Part shown: positions 24,301-35,400 of the stretch, piece by piece
How positions within the stretch are numbered: the stretch's first letter is position 1
How the letters are laid out: each line of letters begins with the position of its first letter
Source: Massospora cicadina
Taxonomy: Eukaryota; Entomophthoromycota; Entomophthoromycetes; Entomophthorales; Entomophthoraceae
Length of the DNA: 64,000 bases
Direction: 5' to 3'
Assembly: GCA_022478985.1 (NCBI GenBank)
Contig: JAKSZP010014454.1
Location: forward strand, 62,001 to 126,000
The notes under the pieces: model-generated
The model's input: only the letters and a program-made list of their open reading frames with translations
Told to the model about the DNA's origin: nothing
Database searches by the model: none
Position numbers and translations under genes: made by a program

Positions 24301-25169
24301 GACATATAACCCAAAGAGGCTGCCCCTCTCCTCAGTTCACACAAGAGGTACAGGGGCTACCCATCCATGATGGCGTGATCCCCATTTGGCCCCATGTCCT
24401 ATCCAGGGTGGACTACCTGGACATGATGGACATCCTTTATTCCATTAAGACCCAAAAAACAATCTGGAAATATGTACATCAACCTCTGTTGCAGCCTCAA
24501 GTCCGCTTCCATGTGTGGCGCTGCCTGAGGCAGGTGTATTATACAGCTGAGCGCTCTTACGCTTTACACTCATCCTGTGTCATGTGCGGCCAGTATGGAA
24601 CGCTGTTCCACCGCCTGGAGAAGTGCCCCACCTTTAAAGTGATATGGCGCGAAGTTCAACGTCTGCTGGGCCAGGATCAAACGCATCCCTTCAGTCTGTC
24701 AAAAGATATGTTTGCTCTATCAATGGCCTCCTCCCTTCCACCCTCCCTCCGTGCTCTGGTGGTTGCAATCGCCATGTGGACCATTCACACGATTGTCTTA
24801 GATCCCATCGCAGGCTCCACCCCCACCCTCCCAGAAACTGTCCACAGATTCCGGTCTCATTTGGTGGACCACTTTCAAGCGTAGATGTTTGGATACCTCC
24901 CACTGCATCGCCAACAGCTGGTCTCCTCTTGGTTTCCAGTCTGGTTCATCAAATCAGACCCCTTCCTCCACACGTGCTCAATAGTTGCTACAGCCCCTTC
25001 ACACGTTCCCTCCCCTCCCCATAAGTGGCGTTCCCGCTGGCAACAAGAGATAGCATCGCTTCTCTGGGGTGCCTCCCCCAGTACTAAAATTATCTGTCCT
25101 GAGTCATATTTGGAAGTGTCCATCCCATGGTCGGCCTTCCCCGCAATAAATTTAAAACTTAAAATTTAA
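21399..25169 (+). pseudogene. LINE-A2 ORF2: endonuclease-reverse transcriptase (broken)
   Basis: Starts at ATG 21399 (MGETFTLGMLNIARL), the endonuclease N terminus. GDMNCWL near 21805 and SDH near 22070 remain, but the codon after SDH is TGA. RT pieces run 22880-23460, with NWRPISLTNTDTK and FLDQQKAFDRV. The FADD box is changed to FTDD near 23460. The connector (23689-24189) and C-terminal knuckle (CVMCGQ...FHRLEKC, near 24575) follow. A TGG to TAG change at about 24882 (tryptophan in LINE-A1) truncates the last 95 codons. The reading frame reaches the 3' tail with almost no untranslated region. Confidence 0.85.
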
Positions 25170-25182
25170 AACTTATGTTTTG

Positions 25183-26769
25183 TTCTTTTACAAATTTTAA
25201 GTTACAAAGTATAAAATCTTATAGATCATACTATATTTTTATTTCCCATCCTATAAATTATACAATTTCTCTAATCAGCGTGACAACTAGCTTATGGCTC
25301 AAGTTTATTTTCTCTTTTCTTGATTCCCAAAATAACTCAATTTACTATACTTAAATTGTATTCCAAAAAATTTGGGATGAATACCCTCTTTAGCAATCCA
25401 CTAACTGGTAATACAGAGAGTTTGCTTATTCATTTTATTATCATATCACTGTGAGAGACAAGTTCTTATCCAAAATTTATCTTGCCATATCTCTAACATC
25501 ATGACATCTGATGAACAACTTTATCTGTTGACTGCTCTTTTATGATACTGAAACTAAGATGGATAATCCTAATTTTTCAATTTTAGCAAAAGGCTTTTCA
25601 CATGAATCTGTTTATAACGCCATATTTTAGATCTTTTTCTAGTGATAATTTTTTATCAGTTTTTTCTATAATAAGTCATCTTTATCCATACAACTTTAAG
25701 GAAAATTTTAAAGTTATTTTGAGACATTTAAACTCCCTTCAGCCTGTACGTCTCATTATAAGAATGAAAGTAAACCAAAGACTGCTGAACTCCTTGTTTA
25801 GGTTATGTCCAACAACTTTTATCCTGCTACATCAAGCTCTAAAGGTCCTACATAAATAATTATTTGCTACTAGCAAAAAGGCGATGACATAATAAACCTT
25901 TTTGTTCTTTCTCAATGTTTTATGACTTTAGTGCCCAAATATAAATTTTTAAATATATTATTCAGCTTTTTTTATAAGTAGTTTGTGAATTAAATATATT
26001 GTTGGTATCAAGTTTAATGATTTATTATAAACTACCCATAAAATGGAGCTGTTATATGGTTCAATGCTGCTTTTTATTTTTATGGAAGAGGGGTTTCTTA
26101 ATCATGTTCGTTAGCTAAAACTTAACAGGTGTTATTTCAAGTCTGTGTCTTGAAAATTATAGTCAACTGTGATTCTTGCTAGTACTTATTTCAAAAATCT
26201 ACCATAAAGTCAGCTACAAAAATAGTAATACTTTACAACTATATATGATAATATAAGACCAAACTCTGATTTACTAAGAAGACTGTCAAACAGAGTAAGG
26301 ATAATAGATAAAACGTTAACTTTTTTTCGAAAATAACTAGGGTTTATATAATTGTTATAAAAATATCAAAGCTTAACTCATTAATTTAAGATTAAGGTGG
26401 TGTAATACTTGATATAAAAAGCTTTAGCATCCTATGTGATTAAGGGATAATTAAATGTGGAGAAGGGCGCGCCTCACGCTTCTTCTGATGCTCAATGATT
26501 TTCTAGGATTGTAAAACTATGTATCTATTGAGTTTTAAGAACTTTGACATAGGCCAATTGGCAATTGTGTAAATCCACCAAACCAGGTGTTATGCATCAT
26601 TATCATCAGCGTCTTGATTTCTTTATGAGTTCTTCCTCCAACTGATGTGTCCATAACCTATATGATCGCATATAGAATTGAAGTAGGTTTTTGATCTATT
26701 GTTTCTGACCTTTAGTTTGCTTTATAAAACTTTTCTCAGAGTACTAGTTAGGCGTCCTTAATATAATAG
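25183..26769. other. AT-rich stretch with no recognised feature
   Basis: About 1.6 kb of AT-rich DNA. Short open frames exist (for example 25602-25859), but none shows a domain or a codon pattern I would trust. Confidence 0.5.
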
Positions 26770-27904
26770 ATGAGGTTCCCAAGACCTTTTTCGCCATCAG
26801 ACATCTGCAAACCTAGGCCAAAATGTGATTGTCTTAATGATTTGGAAAATAATTAAGCAATAGAATCCTGAAAACACAGCATGAACAATAACAAAAAGGT
26901 AAATTTATTATTCTTCAAGTTTGGCGCCTTGGAATATATATAATTGATTATTTTATAATTAAAATGCCCCAACAGGTCAAGGTGTAGCAGTTGTCACACC
27001 ACGGTGGGTACTGTCATCTGGAAGGCAAACTAAAATTGAGTACAAGTTGGTGCTCCTAAAACCAAATTTTAAAATGTGGACAAAGTTTTGGGAGGGCAAA
27101 CTGTTTGAATGTTTAAAATGACCTCCTTCATTAAATGTGGTTGCGTTGTTGGAATTAAGCCCATGCAACCTTATAGGAAGCCCTATTAGGATGCCTCAAC
27201 TAATCCTTAGGTTCTGTAAGCCTCAGGTTTCTGCGCCAGATATAATCATTCATGTAACTATACAACCCTTTTGGGTGTTCTGGGACTTGGTTTCTTTACC
27301 AAGCGCTGATTTCATGATATAGTAAATAGAAAATTAAATTTCACTTAAGGACTACCAAGTGAGAGCCATGAAATATGCAAATGGTCTTTTAATTTTTAGA
27401 AATAGGTAATAATATCATGTGAGGAAAGGGAGAACACATCTTTGACCAAAAAGTAATAGCCCAGCAACTCGTTGGATGGTGGAATTGGGATCCTAAAGAT
27501 TGAACAAAATTTGTAAGGATCTATACCTTTTTTAAAATCTAAAGCATCAACGTGAAAATTAAGTCATGTTAGAGCTAATAGGATTGTAACTATCTATGTA
27601 AGGGATTCACAAGTCCCAACTTTAGAAAATAGCATTATTATCAACAACTGTTACTTCGTCCTGTCATAAGTAGAAGCCATGGTGCACGTGAACCAGGACC
27701 ATTTAAGCAAGAATTGTGCCCAAGTAATTTTCTTATGGGTGGATTTATGGTAGGGAAACTTGAGGAGGATAATTTTAATCCAGGAGTCCCTGAAAGCATT
27801 AATGTCTTTCTTATTGCCAACTGATAGGTGCAATAGGCCTCAACTTTCATTAGTTCATTTTACTACCTCCAAACTCTCCATCATTCTCATTGTAAAATCA
27901 ATGC
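26770..27904. repeat. R1 dispersed repeat, copy A (left part)
   Basis: Diverged similarity to 45600-47950. 26770-27600 aligns with 47040-47940; for example, AAGCCCATGCAACCTTATAGGA against AAGCTCATGCAACTTGATAGGA was used to anchor it. 27660-27900 aligns with 45890-46020 plus 46780-46916. The order of the two halves is swapped between copies, as expected from tandem or LTR-type repetition. G1 inserted into this copy. Confidence 0.55.
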
Positions 27905-28476
27905 TGTTAATTCAGATGGTATCATTAGGGTCCATCATGTTATTTGTACAGGTCGAACCCACTGAGAAAAAGACATACAATGTAAAGATCATTGGCTCTT
28001 TGGACACACTTGAAAATACACTTGAAAAATAGGAGCAATTGCCCTAATCAATTCTTTGTTTATTTTTTAATAAATACAGTGACCTTTTGCTGTCCCATTT
28101 CTTCTCTACTATTAACAACCTCCCTTTCTCAATTGCCCCTCTTGCTTATATGCAGCGGCTTCAGGTGATACTGCTCTAATGGCTTGGGCTATTCTACTCC
28201 GCTGATTCTCCCCAAATCAGCTTGTTATTCTCTAATCCTCTGTCACCCTAATTGTAGGCGATTTACTTTGTACTTGTCAAATTTCAACATCGCCTTATCT
28301 CCTTATCACCTTATATAGAGGAGATCCAATAAAACCTGTTATATCCAATAAAAACCCATTATATCCCAATATCGCCTCATCTTAAAGCACTCAAATAATC
28401 ATAACTGATATCATTTTTGGCAGATTCCGCCCTAGCTGTCCCAAAATTATTATCTAGTCATATTGGAATTGCGACA
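27905..28476 (-). repeat. G1 3' LTR
   Basis: Begins TGTTAATT and ends GCGACA on the plus strand. It carries a CTATATAAGG TATA-like box (minus strand, near 28315), as does its partner. It retains the empty site for the small insertion in the other LTR. Confidence 0.85.
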
Positions 28477-28492
28477 TTACCCCTCCTTGACT
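28477..28492 (-). promoter_or_regulatory. G1 polypurine tract
   Basis: The minus strand reads AAGGAGGGGTAA directly upstream of the 3' LTR, where plus-strand DNA synthesis would be primed. Confidence 0.65.
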
Positions 28493-28519
28493 GGATGATA
28501 AGATTTTATTGTTTGTAAG

Positions 28520-31500
28520 GTCAAAGGAACTTTGCGTGTACTCAGTTAGTGATCTGACCACTTGCAGAATCCTTGATGGTATATGCATCAACTCCAGTTT
28601 TCTCTTTAACTTCGAATAAACTAATCCAAATACTGGCCAGTTTGTGTTTCCACCTGAATCTATGTTCACCAAGGAAGAAAACCATATCGCCTTCCTTGGA
28701 TGGTGCCAGCCCGCTAAAATGTGCCTGATCAGCGGCCTGATTCCTGATCTTCTTGGCTAAGCTGAAGGAATATGCTTGGGTTTGCAGTTCGATCAGAATT
28801 TTTATGAGATTGGTCAAATAGCGGTGGGGTTCCAGTCCGCTGGGTTCTTCTACACATGAGTAAAGTAACACCGGAAGAGCTGGGTGTCAGCCATATAGTA
28901 ATTTGAAGGGATTCTTCCCCGTGGCGGAATGGTAACTAATGATATAGGCGAACATGGAAGTGGAAAGGAGAGAGCTCCAATTGGAAGGTTGATCCATTAC
29001 TAATTTTTGTAGTATATTCACCAGAGTTCCATTCACCCGTTTGATTATTCCATTGGATTCAGGGTGGTATGGAGTCATTAGAACCCCACAGATTCCCATA
29101 AGCTCGTTCAGTTTGAGTAGGATGTGCGAGGTGAAGTTGGTTCCATTATCAGTTAGAATAAACTGAGGGCAGCCATGTCGCTGAATAATGCATTCCATCA
29201 TGAACCTGGCCACAGTAACCACCCCCAAGTCTTGTATTGCCCTCGCTTCAACCCACTGGGTCAAGTGGTCAGTAGCCACAAGAATGTACTTACATTTATT
29301 GGCTCCTGTTGGCAAGGGCCCAACGACGTCAAGGGAAACTGTGTGCCAAAAAAATGTGGTTTTACTAACTGATATGAAGTTGTATGGCGAAATGGCTTCT
29401 CCACTTGGCACTGATGGCAACAGGAAATAGTTTTGAGCACGTCAAAGCTCATACTTTCCCATTAGTACTGGGGCATAACAACTCCATAGTCTTAGGCACT
29501 CCACCATGCCTGAATGCCTTGTGTGCACTCATAATGATTTCCAGTCATGCTGAGGGCCGCGGAAAATTTACCATAGAATCGCCAATCCGCTTGTACAGTT
29601 CCCCATTCCGTTGAAAGGTATTCGCTCATATTTCATTTAACACTTTGAACACTTGGGCTGGTTTGTCATCATATTTTCCGCTGAGCATCTTGTCATACAT
29701 CACGTCGCTGAGGTCCGCTGTCACCGCAATAGTTGGTAATCGAGATAAACAGTCAGCGTTCTGATGCTTTGCTCCTGGCTGATGGAGAATCAAAAATCAT
29801 AAGCCTTCAACTTAAGAGCCCATAGAGACAAATGGCCTTCAGGTTCTTTGAGGTTCTGCAACTAGCGTAATGGCACATAATCTGTCATGACTTTAAACTT
29901 TACCTCATGCAGATATACTCTGAATTGCTTATATGCGTAGATCACTGCTAAGCACTTCCACTCAGTCACAGTATGATTGCACTCATGACAGTTCATACTA
30001 TGACTACAGTACGCTACTGGATGTTCCTCTCCCTCATCATCTTTCTGATAAAGTACAGCCCCAACAGCGGCGAGGGAAACATCCATCTGAACAATAAACT
30101 CTTGATTGAAGTTCAGATATTGTACCCCAGTGCTCTGATCAATGCTGTACAGAGTGCATTGAAAGCAGATTGACAACAATCCGTCCATTTGAACACAGCG
30201 TCCTTTTTCAACAATTCGAATAGCGGCCCCCCAATACAGCTAAAATTAGGGATAAAGCAATGGTAGTAACCAACCATTCCCAAAAATACTTGTATGCCAC
30301 GCTTACTAGTGGGAGTAGTCATTTTGCTGATGGTCTCCACCTTAGCTGGCTGTGGTTTCAGCCCTTTAGAGTCTATCGCAAACCCCAGGTATTCTAGTTG
30401 ATCTTTGAAGAAGTTACATTTTCGAGGTTTAATTCTAATGTTCACTTCAGCCAGCTGGCAGAATACTGCTTCTAGGTGGTCAAGATGCTCCGAAAAGGTT
30501 TGATGGAAAACATTAATATTGTCAAGGTATACAAGGATGCATGATAGTTTCAGGTCACCAAGAATAGTATCCATGGCCCGCTGAAACATAGCCAGGGCAT
30601 TTCACAGCCCTTGAGGCATCCACGTCAGTTGAAAAAGGCTTTTGGAGGTGATTAAAGCGCATTTTTCCTGTTCCACTGGGGGTAACTCAATTTGCCAGTA
30701 ACCTGATATCAAGTCCATCACAGAAAAATAATGGGCTCCCTAACTAATTTAAAGCATCGTTGATCCATGACAAGAGATACAAATCCTTTTTTGTATTACT
30801 GTTGAGCTTCCAGTAGTCTATTACTATGTGGTTGGTGCCATCCTTCTTTTTTACAATTAGAACAGGTGAAGCCCATGGGCTTTTGGACGGTTCAAGCATC
30901 CCTTGCTCTAGCAACTTGTTGATTTCATCAGTGACAACGTCTTCCACTGCCCGTGATTGGCAGATCAGCTAAGACCTTATAGGAGGATTGATCTTCTGTG
31001 TCTACTCTATGGACCACCCCCCAAGCAACCCTAAGTCATGATCATCGACAGCAAAAAGCCCCTTATACTTCTGAAATAAAGCTATTGCTTGGTCTTTTTG
31101 TTCTTTCAATAGTCCTATTAAATAACTCCATGGTACCACCATTAGTACATCGGCAGGTGTCTCATCCAGTAGACCAAATTCATCCAACGACCCAAAATCA
31201 TGAACCTGACGGACCTCGTCTATTGAGATCAGATGTAATTATGCTACAATTTGGTGTCGGTGGATTTGCATTGGTTTGCTCTGGAGGTTTGCTAACAGAA
31301 CCTTAATCTCTCTATGTCCTGGAAGTATAATCCCTGGAGCCACATGCAGCTCAAACCATGTTTGATGAAAGAGCCCAAGACTTCCTCATATAACCCACTA
31401 GGCACTTACACATCTTACTCAGAGTTCATTAGGACTTGATGGCCAGAAGGTATAGATATGGGCCCCGCCACTCAAAGAGGTATCCCCTGATATTTGTATA

Positions 31501-31940
31501 TCTGCTGGGGAAGGGGCCAAGTCTTACGCTTTAGTCAGTGATAGTGAATTGGCATCACCCCATCACTATAGTCAAGGTTGATATGGCTCATATGCACCGG
31601 ATCCTTTGGTACTCCACTAGTGGTAAAGTAAATTGGGATCCGCTGCCCCAGAATGGCGAGGGTCACCTCCCTCATATTAACAACAGCCCTGAAATGGCGC
31701 AGGAAAGTAGTCAATTAACAGTTCATAGTTTTTTTCAGCAGCACAATTGCCAGGGCTACAATGACAATGAACCCAAAGCGCAGAGGTAGCGCACTGTAAG
31801 CCCCTTCAGAGATGGTGCTTACTGCTCCAGCAGTTCCATACACCATTTGTTGGTCCACATCAGGTTTCAACATCAACTGTACCATTAATTTAGTGGAATT
31901 ATGTTGACTGGAGCACCAGTATCTATTATAGCACAAACTC
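28520..31940 (-). pseudogene. G1 pol: protease, RT, RNase H, integrase (broken)
   Basis: Read right to left. The protease active site IIDTGAPVN lies near 31900. RT blocks are SPWASPVLIVKKKDG (about 30850) and a catalytic box YLDN near 30525, where YLDD is expected. RNase H reads QMDVSLAAVGAVLYQ and later TDYVPL (29862-30100). The integrase has a CCHQC zinc-finger end near 29420, DVVGPLP, TDNGTNF and SNGIIKRVNG. The last of these has Lys where the catalytic Glu is normally found. The 28542-28870 part resembles the post-core C-terminal region. Frame changes and stops separate most blocks, and two catalytic residues are altered, so it is inactive. Confidence 0.87.
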
Positions 31941-33828
31941 TATTTTTCGCTACAAAAATATCACAGTATTACACTCATAATAAGAAGTATATTGACTGTT
32001 TAATACATGAACATTTACGAGCTCTTTTTTTCAAAAAAACTCATTATCCCCTCACCAACTTGGGGGTATTCTTTGACAATGGCATCTACCGGAAGGGCGA
32101 CATTTACTCCTTTCAGAGTTGGTGCATCTGCGGCAGAATTGAGTTTGTCCGAGGAAGCTTGATCAAGAATTTGATAGGCATTTGGCTTCAGTTGTTTGGG
32201 GGACTTTTCTTCTGCCGCTTCCTTGGCTTGAGCTTGGGCTACTATGTTTACTCCTCCAACTGGCTGCTGATATAAAAGTCTGTCATCATACTGAGGGATT
32301 TCCACAGGGTATACTACTATTGAGTCAGGGATGTTTTGAGTTGTTATCGTGGAGGTAGAGGGTCCCATCTCTACTCCGCTCCATCTTTTCCCTGATAGTA
32401 TTGATCTTATTGTATGTAGTTCACACGGCGGTTATGGCAGAATTTTGCCAAATGACCAGGGCGACTGCATTCATAGCAGTTAACCCCATAAGAGCCACGT
32501 CCTTAATTATCATAAGAGGATCCAGACTGGAAAGTTTGGGGTCATTCAGCGTAATCAGCCCCAGGTCGGTAAGCTGATTGTTGACAGTTAGCATAGCTAG
32601 GTCCTAATCAATAACTGGGTTGCTGATGGTTTCATGGCCAGACCATTGTTGCTGATCAAACTGTTGAGTATAATTTGGCCGAGGATTAGGTGCAGGGTTA
32701 TAGTAAGGCTGAGGATTACTAACTGGAGCTGAAGTCAGATGAGAGTATACCCCTGAACAAGAGGGTTCAGTAGCGGCGGTAGTCTTCCATTCCATATTTG
32801 GCAGTGGAAAGTTAGGGGATACGCAACACAAAAATTGTACAATCTTGAGCAGAGGTACATCTTCATCCCGAAGCATTGAAATGACATTATGAAGCTCGCA
32901 ATATGGCTTCACCGCAGAAGTCATAGAAATGCATATGTCAGCTTCCACTAAGTACCCTGCTCCAATTAGCACATGGGCTTCTGCCTGAATCAATAAGCGA
33001 ATTCCAGGAGAGTCTTGTTTCGACAGAATCCAAACGTTAAAAATTCTGCTTTCTGCTGTGACATCTTTGAAGTACCCCCAAACAGGCGGAGTACAGTATC
33101 CTTCACATCTCTATAGGTGACAGAGCTAGTTGGGAGGTAACAGGTGACCTGATTGGCGCTTCTGACATCCAAAGCAGATATTAACAACTTAGCCTTCCAT
33201 CTATCAGATGCGCCTTCCACTGCAAACTCAAACCATTTAAAGAACCCATGAATGCTCCCGTTGCAGTCAAATAGAGGTAATTTTTTGATATTAACCTCCT
33301 CATCTCATTCATGGGGTTTTGGGCAATAATGAGGGATGGGTTGAGATCTGAAAGCAGTTTCTCAATGAGGAGCTGGGTCAGCGAAAGTTCAGATGCCCGC
33401 TGCTTTGGGGGTAGCATGACATTCTGCCATGGGCAGTACCGCCATTACTTGAGGGAAGTGTTGTTCTGACTTGTATTCATATCCGGTACTACCATCCTGG
33501 GTGTAGTAGCTCTGGCCAGCGTCATATTCTTCCTCATATGATGCTCCTTCTTGATGGTCATCCCTGTCCCAGCGAGAAGACTGAGAGGTATTGGTCAATC
33601 TTTGTTCTGCGTACTGCAGCTGTTTGGTTATATCATTTAATTGGTCAGCGAGTTCTTTGTTTTTTTTGTCCCAAGATTTGCATTTGGCTAAACATACTAT
33701 CAAGTTGGTGCATTACAGCATCTCGTTCTTGAAGTTTGTCTTGTTTTTTGAGCACCACGTCTAAGGTAAGTTTGAGGTCTTCATATCCAGCTGGTGCAGT
33801 GTTCTGTGAAGATTCCCCAGCAACACAG

Positions 33829-33841
33829 CTTGTGTAAGGCA
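33829..33841 (+). repeat. SINE-1a target-site duplication, left
   Basis: CTTGTGTAAGGCA, repeated at 34126-34138. The sequence is the beginning of G1 gag. Confidence 0.85.
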
Positions 33842-34125
33842 AAGGGAGTATACCCCAGTAGTAGAGTATGGACCCTCTATCACTGCCTCCCAAGTTCGAT
33901 CCCAGTAATGGACTTTGGGTAGGGGATAATTTTGATTGAGTTGGTTTTGCGCACCAATGCCCTGAACTGAGATAGTGAATAGCAAAGGCGGTCCATGGAG
34001 TTCTTGGCCTATCATACACCGTGCATGGAGGTTCTCCAGGTTTTATCCTCCTTTCCCATTTTCTTCATTTCCATGATTGGTGCAGTATCATCCCCAGGTC
34101 AGCCCACCTCAAATAAAATTTATAA
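33842..34125 (+). mobile_element. SINE-1a: tRNA-derived SINE, 284 bp
   Basis: Bracketed by an exact 13 bp target duplication. The head looks like a tRNA gene: an A-box-like CCCAGTAGTAGAGTATGG near 33855 and a B-box AAGTTCGATCCC at 33892-33903. The layout resembles tRNA-Gly, which is inference. The unrelated body follows. The 3' end CCCCAGGTCAGCCCACCTCA plus AATAAAATTT resembles the LINE-B tail. A diverged copy in the opposite orientation lies at 49299-49597. Confidence 0.85.
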
Positions 34126-34138
34126 CTTGTGTAAGGCA
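34126..34138 (+). repeat. SINE-1a target-site duplication, right
   Basis: Second copy of CTTGTGTAAGGCA. Its last bases adjoin the gag start codon of G1. Confidence 0.85.
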
Positions 34139-34183
34139 TGGCAGGTGACTGAAGTTCCAGAGTGTTAGGTGGTTGATCAATGG

Positions 34184-34203
34184 GCCCCCTGTAGTGAGCA
34201 CCA
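34184..34203 (-). promoter_or_regulatory. G1 primer-binding site
   Basis: On the minus strand it reads TGGTGCTCACTACAGGGGGC, one base inside the 5' LTR. It is nearly the same as the sites of G0 and G2. Confidence 0.7.
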
Positions 34204-34204
34204 C

Positions 34205-34817
34205 TGTTGTAAATTTGGATGGTATTATTAGGATCCATCGTGTTGTTCATACAGGTCAAACCCACTGAGCAACAGACAGATGATGTGGGGATCATCAGTT
34301 CTTTGGACACACTTGAAAATATACTTAAAAAATATGAGCAATTGCCCCAATCAATTCTTTATTTATTTTTAATAAATACAGCGACCTTTCACTGTCCCAT
34401 TTCTTCTCTACTATTAACAATCTCCCTTTCTCAATCGCCCATCTTGCTTATATGCAGCGGCTTCAGGTGATACTTCTCTCATGGCTTGGGCTACTCTATT
34501 CTGCCAATCCTCCTCAAATTTGGCTTGTTATTCTCCAATCCTCTGTTACCTTAATTGTAGGCGATTTACTTTGTATTTGTCAAATGTCAACATCACCTTA
34601 TCACCTTGTTGCCTTATATAGAGGTGATCCAATAAAATCTGTTATACCCAATAAAACCCAATATATCACAATATCATTCATCTTTTTTTAGTACTAGATG
34701 GTCCCAACCAATATCATTCATCTTGAGGCACTCGAATAATCATAACTGATATCATTTTTGGCGTATTCTGCTCTAGCTATCCCACAATTATAGTCAAGTC
34801 ATATTGGAATCATGACA
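34205..34817 (-). repeat. G1 5' LTR
   Basis: Aligns with 27905-28476 except for a 24 bp insertion with its 16 bp duplication at 34669-34724. After subtracting these 40 bases the two LTRs differ in length by one base. It begins TGTTGT and ends TGACA on the plus strand. Confidence 0.85.
34685..34708 (-). mobile_element. Micro-retroposon copy 2 (24 bp)
   Basis: On the minus strand it reads GTTGGGACCATCTAGTACT followed by A residues. It is flanked by exact 16 bp duplications CAATATCATTCATCTT (34669-34684 and 34709-34724). The other G1 LTR has only one, slightly diverged, copy of this site (near 28367). The insertion therefore postdates G1. Confidence 0.85.
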
Positions 34818-34940
34818 ACCAATAAAAACAGAAAAGAAGATTTGATGGTAAATGGTGATGCTTGGGACATTGTCGCAGCACTGGTTTTCAGTATTACCTG
34901 CTAAGCACAAATCATTAAGAAAAAGTGACCTGAAATATTT
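34818..34940. repeat. R1 copy A, continuation right of G1
   Basis: ACCAATAAAAACAG and the following sequence match ACCAACAAAAACAG at 46916 and beyond. This places G1 as an insertion inside R1. Confidence 0.55.
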
Positions 34941-35400
34941 TAATAGATGAAGATTATACGAGCTCAGTTATCATTTTTTGGAATCCTGGGATTAAGTATG
35001 CTTGTATATTTTAAGCAAAGGATTTGAATAATTCAGTAAGAGTAAGGTTATCAAGACTCTCTATTGCTGTTATAAAAAAAGGAATTTTTACACCACTATA
35101 AATAAAAAGGGGTAAACTTTAACAAATAGTGTGAAGTTGGTTTTTACATGTTTTTATTAGGTGACGTGGGGGTAAAAAAAGAAAATCCCATTAAGATCTC
35201 ACTGCTTAGTACATAAAGCAACTCGAGGCTCAAACTGAGATGGACATGAAATTTATTATAAGCTTTGAACCTAATTAGGAAATATGGATTTATGACCCAT
35301 TAGAGCTCTCAAAATTCATCTAGCTTCAACTTGACAACCAATATTGGATTAATAACAGGTAAGACAAACCCGTGAGGCAAATATTTATTATTTAACTAAT
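34941..35400. other. No recognised feature
   Basis: AT-rich sequence between R1 copy A and the G5 remnant. No open frame or motif seen. Confidence 0.45.

Larger units (their letters stand above)
19858..25169 (+). mobile_element. LINE-A2: nearly full-length non-LTR retrotransposon
   Basis: A 5.3 kb plus-strand element bracketed by a 13 bp target duplication AACTTATGTTTTG (19845-19857 and 25170-25182). It is collinear with LINE-A1 from 19892 to the 3' end. The first 35 bases have no counterpart in A1, so either A1 is slightly 5' truncated or these bases are extra. The tail is a short TTTAAAAC/TTAAAA repeat, not pure poly(A). Confidence 0.9.
32400..34139 (-). pseudogene. G1 gag: capsid and CCHC nucleocapsid (interrupted by a SINE)
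   Basis: The start codon inferred is at 34139 (complement of CAT at 34137-34139). It opens MPYTS, immediately interrupted by the SINE at 33842-34125. Beyond the SINE the frame resumes with CVAGESSQNTAPAGYEDLKL. It runs through a coiled-coil-prone stretch (KKNKELADQLNDITKQLQ, near 33650) and a capsid-like part (32990-33420). It ends in the knuckle CYECSRPGHLAKFCHN (C-x2-C-x4-H-x4-C, near 32440). Several frame changes occur. Confidence 0.8.
27905..34817 (-). mobile_element. G1: full-length gypsy-type LTR retrotransposon (inactive)
   Basis: Two LTRs (27905-28476, 572 bp; 34205-34817, 613 bp including a 40 bp later insertion and duplication) surround a minus-strand interior. The order is gag, protease, RT, RNase H, integrase, which is Ty3/gypsy order. 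A primer-binding site and polypurine tract are in place. The flanks TCAAT/CCAAT suggest an imperfect 5 bp duplication. The uninterrupted counterpart of the insertion site is visible in R1 copy B near 46916. All coding parts carry stops or frameshifts. Confidence 0.88.
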
